A DNA stretch of 64,000 nt from VBDM01 sp035519135 (GCA_035519135.1 DATIWX010000044.1:45228-109227), one strand, 5' to 3'; shown: positions 1-8,825, numbered from the stretch's first letter. Notes: generated from the sequence alone by a model not told the origin. A program made the numbers and translations.

Positions 1-574
1 ACAGGTCCGTTTCCGTTTCTTCCTTGAAGGTCGTTTCGATCACGCCGGCGCGCGCCCCGCCGATCGCGGCCGCGTAGGACAAGGCGAGATCTCGGGCCTT
101 CTTGCTCTGATCTCGGTGCACGGCGATCAGCATCGGCGTGCCGCCACCCTGGGCGTAGGTCGAGCGCACAGTGTGGCCCGGAGCCTTCGGAGCGATCATC
201 ACGACGTCGAGGTCCTCTCGCGGCTTGACCTGACCGTAGTGAATGTTGAAACCGTGAGCAAAACCGAGCGTCGCCCCTTTGCGTATGTTCGGCTCGACCT
301 CGGCCGAGTACACGGCGGCGATGTGCTCATCGGGCATCAGCATCATGACGAAATCGGCGCCCTTCACGGCATCTGCGACATCCTTGACCGCCAGGCCGGC
401 CTTCTTGGCCTTGTCCCAAGAGCCGCCGCCCTTTCGCAACCCTACCGTGACCTTGACACCGGAGTCGTTCAGGTTGAGTGCGTGGGCGTGTCCCTGCGAG
501 CCGTAGCCCACGATGGTGACCTTCTTGCCCTTGACGAGCGAGAGGTCGGCGTCCTTATCGTAGTAAACTTTCAT
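1..574 (-). CDS. ilvC: Ketol-acid reductoisomerase, 3'-truncated by window edge
   Basis: Second step of valine/isoleucine synthesis: isomerises and reduces acetolactate or acetohydroxybutyrate with NADPH and Mg2+. About 191 codons are visible from ATG at 574. The start MKVYYDKDADLSLVKGKKV is followed by the Rossmann loop GYGSQGHAHALNL (about residues 23-35) and the family stretch GFNIHYGQ. The C-terminal helical domain with the metal site lies outside the window. An SD-like AGGGGA precedes the ATG. It begins 41 bases after the ilvN stop and is third in an ilvB-ilvN-ilvC operon. The identity is secure; completeness cannot be judged. Confidence 0.97.
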   Translation of the reverse strand, partial: MKVYYDKDADLSLVKGKKVTIVGYGSQGHAHALNLNDSGVKVTVGLRKGGGSWDKAKKAGLAVKDVADAVKGADFVMMLMPDEHIAAVYSAEVEPNIRKGATLGFAHGFNIHYGQVKPREDLDVVMIAPKAPGHTVRSTYAQGGGTPMLIAVHRDQSKKARDLALSYAAAIGGARAGVIETTFKEETETDL

Positions 575-615
575 GTGTTCCCCTGGTTCTGAATTCCTGG
601 CGGAGCTTGTATGCC

Positions 616-1107
616 TCAGACCTTCAGGATCCGCTCGCCGCGTCCGATCCCCGAGGCACCGGTTCTCACGGTCTCCATGATCGAAGTCGGCTCGATCGCC
701 TGAATAAACGCGTCGAGCTTCGCGACGGTTCCGGTCAGTTCGATGGTATAGGTATTCTCGGTCACGTCGATGATGCGGCCCCGAAAGATGTCCGACAAGC
801 GCTTCATTTCCTCGCGATCCTTGCCCGTAGCACGGACTTTGATGAGCATGAGCTCGCGCTCGATATGTGCCGCTTCCGAGAGGTCCACGACTTTCACCAC
901 CTCGATCAGCTTGTTGAGCTGCTTGGTGATCTGCTCGATGACGTCGTCGGACCCCGAGGTGACGATTGTCATGCGGGACAGCGACGGCTCTTCGGTCGGC
1001 GCCACGGTGAGAGTCTCAATGTTGTAGCCGCGTGCGGAGAACAGGCCCGCAACCCTGGAAAGCGCGCCCGGCTCGTTTTCGAGCATGATCGAAATGATGT
1101 GTCGCAT
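616..1107 (-). CDS. ilvN: Acetolactate synthase small (regulatory) subunit
   Basis: Regulatory subunit of acetohydroxyacid synthase, which binds valine and stimulates the large subunit. The protein has 163 residues, the usual length of the long IlvN/IlvH type. An N-terminal ACT domain (about 1-78) opens MRHIISIMLENEPGALSRVAGLF with the GYNIETL segment; the ALS small-subunit C-terminal domain follows (about 80-160, including IDVTENTYTIELTG). The SD GAGGGA precedes the ATG. It lies between ilvB (127 bases upstream) and ilvC. The upstream gap contains a 7-bp hairpin (1155-1173) with no T-run, so an mRNA structure rather than a terminator. Confidence 0.97.
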   Translation of the reverse strand: MRHIISIMLENEPGALSRVAGLFSARGYNIETLTVAPTEEPSLSRMTIVTSGSDDVIEQITKQLNKLIEVVKVVDLSEAAHIERELMLIKVRATGKDREEMKRLSDIFRGRIIDVTENTYTIELTGTVAKLDAFIQAIEPTSIMETVRTGASGIGRGERILKV

Positions 1108-1234
1108 CGGTCCCTCGCTGAGGCCGAACCCTCGGGTGTTCTACACCCTTCAGCGCGGTGCTCGTGGCACCGCCGGGCTCAGCTCCCTTCAGCTGTTGTT
1201 GATCAAACCCGATCGTGCGTCGGGCTCACGACCC

Positions 1235-2941
1235 CTATAGTTCCTCGGCAAGGATCATTTCCGTCAGGCCTTTGCCGCCCTGCACCATCGGATACACGTT
1301 CTCGGTCTGGTCGGTGATGAAATCCAGGAACACCAGCTCGTCCTTGCGCTTGAACGCATCGCGCAGCGCCGACTCGACGTCGGCGGGGTCCTTGATCTGT
1401 ACGCCGCGGTGCCCGTAACTCTCGGCGAGCTTCACGAAATCCGGCAGCGCATCCATGTAGGACTCGGAGTAGCGGTTGCCGTGGAAGAACTGCTGCCACT
1501 GCCGCACCATCCCCATGTACTTGTTGTTGAGGTTGACGATCTTGATGGGCAGACGATATTGCTTGCAGGTGGAAAGCTCCTGTATGCACATCTGGATGCT
1601 CGCCTCCCCGGTGACGCAAGCCACGGTCGCGCCCGGATTGGCGAACTGCACACCCATCGCGGCGGGCAATCCGAATCCCATGGTCCCGAGCCCGCCAGAG
1701 TTGATCCAGCGGCGCGGCTTGTCGAACTTGTAGAACTGCGCCGCCCACATCTGGTGCTGGCCCACGTCGGAGGTCACGAAGGCTTCGCCTTTGGTGACTT
1801 CGTAGAGCCTTTCGAGCACGAACTGCGGCTTGATGATCTTGCTCTTCTTGTCGTATTTCAGGCAGTCCTTGGATTTCCACAGCCCGATCTGGGACCACCA
1901 CGCGCTGAGCGCCTTCTGGTCCGGCTTGTAGCTCGCCGCCTCCAGCTGGCGGATCAATTCCTCGATGACGTCGGATACGTTACCGACGATCGGCACATCC
2001 ACCTTTACCCGCTTCGAGATAGAAGACGGGTCGATGTCGATGTGGATGATCTTGCGCTGAACCCGGCCGAAGTCCTGCGGGTCGCCGATAACCCGGTCGT
2101 CGAAGCGCGCTCCCACGGCGAGGAGCACGTCGCAGTTCTGCATCGCCATGTTTGCTTCGTACGTGCCATGCATCCCGAGCATGCCCAGGAACAGAGGGTC
2201 CGTCGCGGGGTAGCCGCCCAGCCCCATGAGCGTGTTGGTGCACGGAAATCCAAGCATCTTCACGAGCTTGGTCAGCTGCTTGGACGCATCCGAGAGGATC
2301 ACGCCACCGCCGGTGTAGACCATGGGGCGCTTGGCCTCGGTGAGCAGCTGCACGGCTTTCTTGATCTGACCCGGATGTCCCTTCACGACCGGATTGTAGG
2401 AGCGCATCGTCACGGCTTCCGGGTACTCGAAGTGGAACTTCGCCGTCGTGACGTCCTTGGGAATGTCGACGAGCACCGGGCCGGGCCTTCCGGTCTTCGC
2501 GAGGTAAAACGCCTTCTTGATCGTAACCGCGAGGTCCTTGACGTCCTTCACCAGGAAATTGTGCTTCACGCAGGGCCGCGTGATCCCCACCGTATCGCAC
2601 TCCTGAAACGCGTCCAGTCCTATTGCGTGTGTCGGCACCTGCCCCGTGATGATCACCATCGGGATCGAATCCATGTACGCGGTGGCAATTCCCGTCACCG
2701 CGTTGGTGACGCCGGGTCCTGAAGTCACCAGTGCCACGCCGACCTTGTTGCTCGAGCGCGAGTAGCCGTCGGCGGCGTGAGTCGCGCCCTGCTCGTGCCG
2801 CACTAGGACATGCTTGACCTTGTCCTGCTTGAATAGCTCGTCGTAGATGAACAGTACTGCCCCTCCGGGGTAGCCGAAAACGTACTCGACTCCTTCGGCT
2901 TGGAGCGACCTGACGACAATCTCCGCACCCGTCAATTCCAT
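1235..2941 (-). CDS. ilvB: Acetolactate synthase large (catalytic) subunit
   Basis: ThDP-dependent condensation of pyruvate with pyruvate or 2-oxobutyrate, first step of branched-chain amino acid synthesis. With the start MELTGAEIVVRSLQ the protein has 568 residues, as expected; an ATG two codons upstream (2947) is possible. The open frame extends further, but that extension has no family similarity. Visible features are GYPGGAVLFIYDEL, the catalytic Glu in RHEQGATHAADGY, and the ThDP/Mg motif near the C-terminus written GEAS...LNNKYMGM. The Glu in place of the first Asp of GDG is, as I recall it, common in Burkholderiales homologues. First gene of the ilv operon, divergent from the sigma factor gene. 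Confidence 0.97.
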   Translation of the reverse strand: MELTGAEIVVRSLQAEGVEYVFGYPGGAVLFIYDELFKQDKVKHVLVRHEQGATHAADGYSRSSNKVGVALVTSGPGVTNAVTGIATAYMDSIPMVIITGQVPTHAIGLDAFQECDTVGITRPCVKHNFLVKDVKDLAVTIKKAFYLAKTGRPGPVLVDIPKDVTTAKFHFEYPEAVTMRSYNPVVKGHPGQIKKAVQLLTEAKRPMVYTGGGVILSDASKQLTKLVKMLGFPCTNTLMGLGGYPATDPLFLGMLGMHGTYEANMAMQNCDVLLAVGARFDDRVIGDPQDFGRVQRKIIHIDIDPSSISKRVKVDVPIVGNVSDVIEELIRQLEAASYKPDQKALSAWWSQIGLWKSKDCLKYDKKSKIIKPQFVLERLYEVTKGEAFVTSDVGQHQMWAAQFYKFDKPRRWINSGGLGTMGFGLPAAMGVQFANPGATVACVTGEASIQMCIQELSTCKQYRLPIKIVNLNNKYMGMVRQWQQFFHGNRYSESYMDALPDFVKLAESYGHRGVQIKDPADVESALRDAFKRKDELVFLDFITDQTENVYPMVQGGKGLTEMILAEEL

Positions 2942-2974
2942 GCGCATTCCGAGCCAACTCAGTGAAGGCTTTAG

Positions 2975-3020
2975 AGCGTAATTGGTGACACTTGATTGGT
3001 CAAGTTTTCCCTTATATATC
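2975..3020. promoter_or_regulatory. Overlapping divergent promoters of ilvB and the sigma factor gene
   Basis: Plus strand: TTGATT (2992-2997), 17 bases, TATATC (3015-3020). Minus strand: TTGACC (complement of 2998-3003), 17 bases, TACGCT (complement of 2975-2980), which would start ilvB mRNA about 27 bases before its ATG. Both -35 elements lie in one perfect palindrome, CTTGA-TTGG-TCAAG (2991-3004). The hexamers are seen; promoter activity is inferred. The ilvB -10 matches the consensus weakly. Confidence 0.4.
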
Positions 3021-3086
3021 CCGGCTTTTGATACCATCGGGCAGCCACGGTCCGGTCATCCCGGGACCGACAAAAAAGGAAGCTCC

Positions 3087-3653
3087 CTGGCCTCCTCAAA
3101 CGAACTTGCCGAGTTTCTCGCGAGCGTGGAACGGCGGGCGTACAAGCAGGCGCTGTTCGCCGTCCGGGATTCCGAGAGCGCTCTCGACATCGTGCAGGAC
3201 GCCATGCTCAAGCTGGCGGAAAAATATGGCGCCAAGCCGGCAGCGGAGCTGCCCATGCTGTTCCAGCGTATCCTGCAGAACACCATACGCGACTTCTATC
3301 GCCGGCAGAAAGTCCGATCGTTGTGGGTTACGCTGTTCTCCTCCCTTTCCGCGGGAAGGGAGGACGATGACTCCGATCCGCTTGAGACGCTCGCCGTTGC
3401 AGACCCCTCCGGATTGGGCGGAGGTCCGGCGGATCGTCTGGAGCAGTCTCAAGTGGTTGAAATAATTGAGAAAGAGCTGCAAGATCTGCCGGCTCGTCAA
3501 CGGCAGGCGTTTTTGCTGCGTTACTGGGAGGAGTTGGACGTTGCCGAGACGGCAGCCGTCATGGGCTGTTCGGAAGGCAGCGTCAAAACCCATTGCTCCC
3601 GCGCAGCGCATGCACTGGCAGCAGCCCTGAGAGCAAGGGGGATCGAGCTATGA
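3087..3653 (+). CDS. RNA polymerase sigma-70 family factor, short (ECF-like)
   Basis: Small sigma factor with only regions 2 and 4. Region 2 includes ALDIVQDAMLKLAEKYG and the -10-binding stretch NTIRDFYRRQ; region 4 is LPARQRQAFLLRYWEELDVAETAAVMGCSEGSVKTHCSR with its helix-turn-helix. I place the start at a CTG (3087): homologous sequence begins at LASSNELAEFLASVERRA, AAGGA ends seven bases upstream of the codon, and no ATG or GTG is suitable. A TTG at 2982 would add 35 unrelated residues. This gives 188 residues. The stop overlaps the DUF3619 start (ATGA), so the two are translationally coupled. Target promoters are unknown. Confidence 0.85.
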   Translation: MASSNELAEFLASVERRAYKQALFAVRDSESALDIVQDAMLKLAEKYGAKPAAELPMLFQRILQNTIRDFYRRQKVRSLWVTLFSSLSAGREDDDSDPLETLAVADPSGLGGGPADRLEQSQVVEIIEKELQDLPARQRQAFLLRYWEELDVAETAAVMGCSEGSVKTHCSRAAHALAAALRARGIEL

Positions 3654-4027
3654 ACGAACAGCAGACCGCGCATCGCATCAAGCAGCTCCTTAACCGGGGG
3701 CTCGATCTGGACGCCGGCAAGCTCGCCCGCCTGAAGGCGGCACGCGAGCAGGCCTTGGCGCGCCGGCGCATCGCCTCGCCGGTATTCGTGCCGGCTTGGG
3801 CCGACAGGGCAATCGGTCGGATCGGCGGCCCCTTTTCCCTCGTTCCGCGGATGCTGCTGCCGATGGCCGTGCTGATCCTCGGGCTGATTGCCATCAACCA
3901 GTGGCGGGATTCGCAGACTGCAGCGGAGATCGAGGAAATCGACGCCGCGGTTCTGACCGGGGACTTGCCTTTGGACGCCTATCTCGACAAGGGATTCGAT
4001 GCATGGCTAAAGCGCGCCTCGCACTAG
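3650..4027 (+). CDS. DUF3619 family membrane protein
   Basis: Protein of 125 residues. It has a cytoplasmic N-terminal helical part (MNEQQTAHRIKQLLNRGLDLDAGKLARLKAAREQAL...), one transmembrane segment (about 68-84, LLPMAVLILGLIAINQW), and an acidic tail ending in YLDKGFDAWLKRASH. The family is found in betaproteobacteria directly behind a short sigma factor, as here, with ATGA overlap. Position and single-helix topology suggest an anti-sigma or sigma-anchoring role; that is inference, since no zinc-binding anti-sigma motif is visible. Confidence 0.8.
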   Translation: MNEQQTAHRIKQLLNRGLDLDAGKLARLKAAREQALARRRIASPVFVPAWADRAIGRIGGPFSLVPRMLLPMAVLILGLIAINQWRDSQTAAEIEEIDAAVLTGDLPLDAYLDKGFDAWLKRASH

Positions 4028-4539
4028 CCCTTTGGCTCTGCCTCTCCCTCCCTGTTCTCGCCGCCGCACCCAAGAAGCCCCCCACGTGGGCTGAGTTGAC
4101 GCGGGAGCAGCAGCAGGTGCTTGCGCCCCTCGCGTCCGACTGGGACAAGCTCGAGCCGGAGCGCAAGACGAAGTGGCTCGGCATCGCCAAGCGATATCCG
4201 AAGATGAAGCCCGCCCAGCAGGCGAACGTGCAAAGGCGCATGCAAGCCTGGATCAAGCTCACGCCGGAGGAGCGGCGAGCGGCGCGCGAGAGCTACAAGA
4301 AGATCGAGAAGCTGCCGCAGGCGAAGAAGGACGACCTGAAGCAGAAATGGGAGGAATACAACCGCCTGCCGGAGCAGGAGCGGCGCAAGTTGGGCAGCGC
4401 CCCGCGCAAGCCCCCAGCGGCTCCGGGCGCCCCCAAGTCGCCCAGCGAGCCTGCATCCTTGCCCACCGCCTCCCCTGCATCGCCCGAGGTCTCTCCCGCG
4501 ACCGCGCCGGCCCCCGCCACAAGCTCGGCAAGCCAGTAG
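4003..4539 (+). CDS. DUF3106 family exported protein
   Basis: Protein of 178 residues with a signal peptide (MAKARLALALWLCLSLPVLAAA). The body is rich in charged helices built on repeated units such as WAELTREQQQVLAPL, WIKLTPEERRAARESY and YNRLPEQERRKL, the DUF3106 pattern. The tail is Pro/Ala/Ser-rich and low in complexity. The ATG at 4003 lies 25 bases inside the DUF3619 gene. Probably periplasmic; function unknown. Confidence 0.8.
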   Translation: MAKARLALALWLCLSLPVLAAAPKKPPTWAELTREQQQVLAPLASDWDKLEPERKTKWLGIAKRYPKMKPAQQANVQRRMQAWIKLTPEERRAARESYKKIEKLPQAKKDDLKQKWEEYNRLPEQERRKLGSAPRKPPAAPGAPKSPSEPASLPTASPASPEVSPATAPAPATSSASQ

Positions 4540-4551
4540 CCGCCCCAGGCG

Positions 4552-5007
4552 ATGGAGCCGGGCGCTCGTCCCTCTCCGGGCCCAACCTTGCCGGGTATTG
4601 GCAGACGATTTCTGTCTATCCTGTACGAGGCCCTGCTTGCATTCGCAATCGCATTTCCTGCCGGCATCGCGTTCTATGGCGCAGCCCAGGAACGCCTCGT
4701 CGGGGCGACGCGGCTGCTGTTCCAGATCTATCTATTCCTGGTCCTGGGAATCTATTTCATCGCTTGCTGGAGCCGCGGGGGGCGGACGTTGCCGATGCAG
4801 ACGTGGGGGATGAAGATCGTGCGGCGCGACGGCGCTCCCGTCGGGGTGGGTCGCGCGGCCTGCCGCTATGCCCTCGCGTGGTTGTCGCTGCTATTGCTCG
4901 GCACCGGCTTCCTCTGGGCCTGGGTCGACCGCGATCGACAGTTCCTGCACGACAGGCTGGCCGGAACCCGCATCGTCTCGACCGGCGATGCGGGGGTCAA
5001 GGGCTAG
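4552..5007 (+). CDS. RDD family membrane protein
   Basis: Protein of 151 residues with three predicted transmembrane segments (about 22-44, 57-72 and 105-124). The RDD features are present: Arg in GRRFLSILYEAL of the first helix, LPMQTWGMKIVRRDG after the second, and the closing DRDRQFLHDRLAGTRIV. Function is unknown; some RDD proteins are Na+(Li+)/H+ antiporters. It starts 12 bases after DUF3106 and ends the sigma factor operon, convergent with lptG. Confidence 0.85.
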   Translation: MEPGARPSPGPTLPGIGRRFLSILYEALLAFAIAFPAGIAFYGAAQERLVGATRLLFQIYLFLVLGIYFIACWSRGGRTLPMQTWGMKIVRRDGAPVGVGRAACRYALAWLSLLLLGTGFLWAWVDRDRQFLHDRLAGTRIVSTGDAGVKG

Positions 5008-5017
5008 GCCCTGCGCT

Positions 5018-6091
5018 CTATCGGCGTTCCGCCCACCACATCATCAGCATCGCTGCCGTGAGGAAAAGCACGCTGGGCAGAACGGCGGCAAGAAAGGGCT
5101 GCCAGTTCTGAAGCAAGCCCAAGTGCGAGAAGAGGCTGTTCAGGAAGTGGAAGAAGACCCCCAGCATGATCCCGGCGAACACCTTCATCCCCAAGCCTCC
5201 CGCACGAACGTGAACGTAGGCAAAGGGCAGCGCGAGAGCCATCATGACCAGAGACACGAACGGATACATGAGCTTCTTCCACATCGCGATCTCATAGCGC
5301 TCGGCCTTCTGCCTGTTCTCGGTCAAATGACGCGAGTACTGATACAGGTTCCAGGCTGACATGCGGTCGGGCACGATGAACAAGACCGCGAGGATGTCCG
5401 GAGTGAGAACCGAGCCCCAGTCCATCTCCGCCACGCGCTGGACGCTGCTCCCTCCTGAAGTGAAGACGGTGTTGACGATATCGCGCAGGCGCCACACGTT
5501 CTTCCCGAGATACTGCCCGTGTTTCGCGAAACTTATCGACTTCAGGCGATATTGATCGTCGAACTCGAATACCCGAATGTCGGACAAACTCGTGTCCGGC
5601 TGCACCTCGCGTACGTTGACGAACCTCCGCTCGTCCTTGACCCATAGGCCGGTGTGGAATTCGCTCGCCACTATCGAGCTCGTCGCCGAGAGCTTGAGCT
5701 GCTTCGCAGCCTTCTCTGAAATGGGGGCGATCAGCTCTCCGAATATCAGCGTAGCGACCGCAAATACGACGCCTATGCGAAGCAGAGTGCTCATTGCGCG
5801 CAATGGTGCCAGCCCGGAAGTGCGCATCACGGTGTATTCCGAGTTGGAAGCGAGATGCGAGAGCGTATACAGCGTCCCGATCAGGACCGCCAATGGAAAC
5901 AGCTCGTAGACATGGCTCGGAACAGTCAGCGCGACGTAGGCAAGAGCGTGCTGCAGTCGGTATCCGCCCTTGCCGAGATCGGTCAACTCCCCGATCAAGT
6001 CGAAAAAGGCGAACAAGGCGAGGAACGCGGCGAATACGAACAGTGTCGCCGCGTAAATCTCCCGCGCGAGATAGGTCCGCAAGGTATCCAT
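5018..6091 (-). CDS. lptG: LPS export ABC transporter permease LptG
   Basis: One of two inner-membrane subunits of the LptB2FG transporter, which extracts lipopolysaccharide and passes it to LptC/LptA. The 357 residues fit the YjgP/YjgQ family. Two N-terminal helices (FVFAAFLALFAFFDLIGEL and a second after VALTVPSHVYELFPLAVLIGTL) precede a large periplasmic beta-jellyroll (about 130-265), and helices follow near the end (FVSLVMMALALPFAYV, VFLTAAMLMMWW). It starts one base after lptF, giving the usual lptF-lptG operon, and is convergent with the RDD gene. Confidence 0.95.
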   Translation of the reverse strand: MDTLRTYLAREIYAATLFVFAAFLALFAFFDLIGELTDLGKGGYRLQHALAYVALTVPSHVYELFPLAVLIGTLYTLSHLASNSEYTVMRTSGLAPLRAMSTLLRIGVVFAVATLIFGELIAPISEKAAKQLKLSATSSIVASEFHTGLWVKDERRFVNVREVQPDTSLSDIRVFEFDDQYRLKSISFAKHGQYLGKNVWRLRDIVNTVFTSGGSSVQRVAEMDWGSVLTPDILAVLFIVPDRMSAWNLYQYSRHLTENRQKAERYEIAMWKKLMYPFVSLVMMALALPFAYVHVRAGGLGMKVFAGIMLGVFFHFLNSLFSHLGLLQNWQPFLAAVLPSVLFLTAAMLMMWWAERR

Positions 6092-6092
6092 G

Positions 6093-7172
6093 TCAGCGCC
6101 TTCTGCCCAGCAGCGAACCGACTCGGATGCGCCGGTAGAACATGACCCCGAGAACCCCCAGCATGCCGGCGTGAACCACCCACCACCCGATGCCGAAGCC
6201 GACTCGGCCGGAAGAGACCCATGCCTGGACGATGCTGAGCACGTTCGCGTAGACCATGTAAGTGAAAAGCGCGAACAGGAGGTTCACCGAGCGGCCGGCC
6301 CTCGGATTGACGAAGGACAGGGGAATCGCGAGCAGGGCCAGTATGAGCGCGGAAATCGGCAAACCGACGCGCCAGAGCAATTCGGCCAGACGAGCGTTGG
6401 TCGGTGTCAGGATCAGTCCAAATGTCGACATGGCCTTGGTCGAGGTTTCTTCCGGCTGTGTTTCCCGCGGCTCGACTCTCATGGCGTAGCGCTCGAAATT
6501 CATGATCTTGAAATCGAGATTCCCGGGAACGCCTTCATAGTGACGCCCGTCCAGGAGGACGACCATGCGATCTCCATTCGTGGCCGACTCCCGGTATCCA
6601 CGCCTGCTGACAGTGATGCCCAGCTTGCCCTCTTTCATCTGGGCAATGAAAACGTTCTGCACGTTGGTCTCGTCGCCAGCGACTCCCTCCACGAAGAAGA
6701 CCCGGTCAACCCCAGGGGCCTCGAGGAAGACTCCGGGTGCAACGCGCGAGACTTCGTCTCTCACCTTCATCTGATGTCTGTACTCCTCGGCCTTGCTGAT
6801 TGCCCAGGGCGACAGGAACAGCGACAGCACGGCAACAAGAGCGACCAGTGGTGCGGAGAACAAGAGTACCGGGCGTATCCATGAAAGAAGCGAGAGCCCT
6901 GAGCTGAACCAGATCACCATCTCCGATTCTCTGTAGCTGCGCGAGAGAGTCATCAGGATCGTGATAAACAGCGTCAACGAGAGGAGTATCGGCAGATAGT
7001 TGAGCGCGGAGAACGCCAACAGCGCGGCCACACCTGCGGAGAGGATGTTTCCGACAGCCGCCTGGCCAAGCAAACGTATCAGCTGCGTCGTCAGCGTGAT
7101 GGCGAACAGGGCCGAAAAAACCGCGAGAGCGAGATTCCCGAATTCACGCAGCAAGGCGCGCTGAAAAATCAT
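6093..7172 (-). CDS. lptF: LPS export ABC transporter permease LptF
   Basis: Partner permease of LptG in lipopolysaccharide export. Its 359 residues show the same architecture: N-terminal helices (LALAVFSALFAITLTTQLIRLL, LLAFSALNYLPILLSLTLFI), a periplasmic domain (about 120-260) and closing helices (LPISALILALLAIPLSFVNPRAGRS, GIGWWVVHAGMLGVLGVMFY). First gene of the pair, divergent from pepA across 112 bases, a conserved proteobacterial arrangement. Confidence 0.95.
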   Translation of the reverse strand: MIFQRALLREFGNLALAVFSALFAITLTTQLIRLLGQAAVGNILSAGVAALLAFSALNYLPILLSLTLFITILMTLSRSYRESEMVIWFSSGLSLLSWIRPVLLFSAPLVALVAVLSLFLSPWAISKAEEYRHQMKVRDEVSRVAPGVFLEAPGVDRVFFVEGVAGDETNVQNVFIAQMKEGKLGITVSRRGYRESATNGDRMVVLLDGRHYEGVPGNLDFKIMNFERYAMRVEPRETQPEETSTKAMSTFGLILTPTNARLAELLWRVGLPISALILALLAIPLSFVNPRAGRSVNLLFALFTYMVYANVLSIVQAWVSSGRVGFGIGWWVVHAGMLGVLGVMFYRRIRVGSLLGRRR

Positions 7173-7225
7173 AGTTCCGGGGCGGCGAAGCAGCTCGAAA
7201 ATGAGCCGAGAGACGGCGCGTCGCT

Positions 7226-7255
7226 TTGACTTCGGCGAAGCAAACCGGAGATAAT
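7226..7255 (+). promoter_or_regulatory. Sigma-70 promoter of pepA
   Basis: TTGACT (7226-7231), an 18-base spacer and GATAAT (7250-7255) give a good match. Transcription would start near 7262, about 23 bases before the pepA ATG. Confidence 0.6.
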
Positions 7256-7284
7256 CCTCACACTTTTGCCTGAGTCACGGCCGA

Positions 7285-8772
7285 ATGGAATTTAACACAA
7301 AAATCGCGGCACCGGAGAGGCAAGCGACCGCGTGCGTCGTCGCCGGCGTGTTCGAATCGCGCAAGCTCTCCTCCGCGGCCGCAGCGCTCGACAGGGCCGC
7401 GCGCGGCCAGTTGCGCGAGATACTCCGCTCCGGAGACATGGACGGCAAAGCGGGGACCACGCGCATGTTGTATCACGTGCCCGGCGTCGCCGCGCAGCGC
7501 GTCCTTCTCGTAGGACTCGGCAACGAGAAGGCGTTCGGCGAGAAACAGTATCGGGACTGCGCGCGCGCCGCGCTCTCGGCGATTCGCGACACCGGGACCA
7601 GCGATGTTTGCCTCTATCTTTCCGAGCTGCAGGTGACTGGCCGCGATTCCGCATGGAAGGCGCGCCAGCTCGTGCTTGCTGCGGCCGACGTAGCCTATCG
7701 CTTCGATCAAATGAAGAGCAAGAAGGCGGAAGGGCGCGCGCTTGCCCGGGTGTCCGTCGCGGCGTCACAGAAGCACGACGCTCCCGCTCTGCAGCGCGGC
7801 GTGGCCGAGGGAAGCGCCATCGCAGCCGGGATGTCTCTCACCCGGGATCTCGGAAACCTTCCCGGGAACGTGTGCACTCCCGCATACCTCGCGGAAAGCG
7901 CCGCGAGGCTCGGGCGCGAATGGAAGCTGGCGGTCGAAGTGCTCGAGAAAAGAGACATGGAAAAGCTCGGCATGGGCTCCCTGCTGTCTGTGACGAAGGG
8001 ATCGCATCAGCCCCCCAAGTTCGTGATCCTGCGCTACTGGGGCACGGGCAAGAAGGAGCGACCCGTCGTGCTCGTGGGAAAGGGGATCACGTTCGATACC
8101 GGCGGTATTTCCCTGAAGCCGGCAGCCGAAATGGACGAGATGAAGTTCGACATGTGCGGCGCCGCGAGCGTTCTGGGAACGCTGCGCGCGGTGGCCGAGC
8201 TCAGGCTCAAGCTCAACGTGGTCGGGCTGGTGCCGACGTGCGAGAACATGCCCGGGGGCGCGGCCACCAAGCCGGGGGATGTCGTAACCAGCATGTCGGG
8301 CCAGACCGTCGAGATCCTCAACACGGATGCCGAGGGGCGCCTCATCCTGGCCGACGCGCTGAGCTACGCCGAGCGCTTCGAGCCTCAGGCGGTGGTCGAT
8401 ATCGCCACGCTCACCGGTGCCTGCGTCATCGCGCTCGGTCATGTGTGCTCGGGTTTGTTCGCCAACAGAGACAAGCTCGCCCAGGAGCTGCAATCGGCAG
8501 GAGCGGAGTCGTGGGACCGCGTATGGCAGCTGCCGCTATGGGACGACTACCAGGAGCAGCTCAAGAGCAACTTCGCCGATTTCGCGAACATCGGCGGGCG
8601 CCCCGCAGGCAGCGTCACGGCTGCGTGTTTTCTGTCGAAGTTCACCCGCAAGTACGACTGGGCGCACCTGGACATCGCCGGGACGGCGTGGAGGTCGGGC
8701 AAGGAAAAGGGTGCGACGGGCAGACCCGTTCCTCTGCTGACGACTTTCCTCATGAAGCGCGCCAAGGGATAA
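7285..8772 (+). CDS. pepA: Leucyl aminopeptidase (M17)
   Basis: Cytosolic di-metal aminopeptidase that removes N-terminal residues from peptides; in E. coli also a DNA-binding factor. Its 495 residues match the family. The M17 signature NTDAEGRL is at residues 346-353. Other metal-site segments are VLVGKGITFDTGGISLKPAAEMDEMKFDMCGAA, read as GKGITFDTGG and KFDMCGAA. The C-terminal PLWDDYQEQLKSNFADFANIGGRPAGSVTAACFL is typical. It lies upstream of holC and valS, the conserved pepA-holC-valS order. Confidence 0.97.
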   Translation: MEFNTKIAAPERQATACVVAGVFESRKLSSAAAALDRAARGQLREILRSGDMDGKAGTTRMLYHVPGVAAQRVLLVGLGNEKAFGEKQYRDCARAALSAIRDTGTSDVCLYLSELQVTGRDSAWKARQLVLAAADVAYRFDQMKSKKAEGRALARVSVAASQKHDAPALQRGVAEGSAIAAGMSLTRDLGNLPGNVCTPAYLAESAARLGREWKLAVEVLEKRDMEKLGMGSLLSVTKGSHQPPKFVILRYWGTGKKERPVVLVGKGITFDTGGISLKPAAEMDEMKFDMCGAASVLGTLRAVAELRLKLNVVGLVPTCENMPGGAATKPGDVVTSMSGQTVEILNTDAEGRLILADALSYAERFEPQAVVDIATLTGACVIALGHVCSGLFANRDKLAQELQSAGAESWDRVWQLPLWDDYQEQLKSNFADFANIGGRPAGSVTAACFLSKFTRKYDWAHLDIAGTAWRSGKEKGATGRPVPLLTTFLMKRAKG

Positions 8773-8825
8773 GCTCAGGGAGAAGGCTATATATCCACCG
8801 TGTCCCCGGCACCAGCCCATTGCTC

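Noticed and set aside
1155..1173. Hairpin between ilvB and ilvN as a terminator or attenuator
   Set aside because: A 7-bp stem without T-run or leader peptide; noted only as possible mRNA structure.
2991..3004. CTTGATTGGTCAAG as a seventh FNR-type box
   Set aside because: The half sites TTGA and TCAA are four bases apart, not six, so it does not fit the spacing of the other boxes. It is better explained by two overlapping -35 elements.
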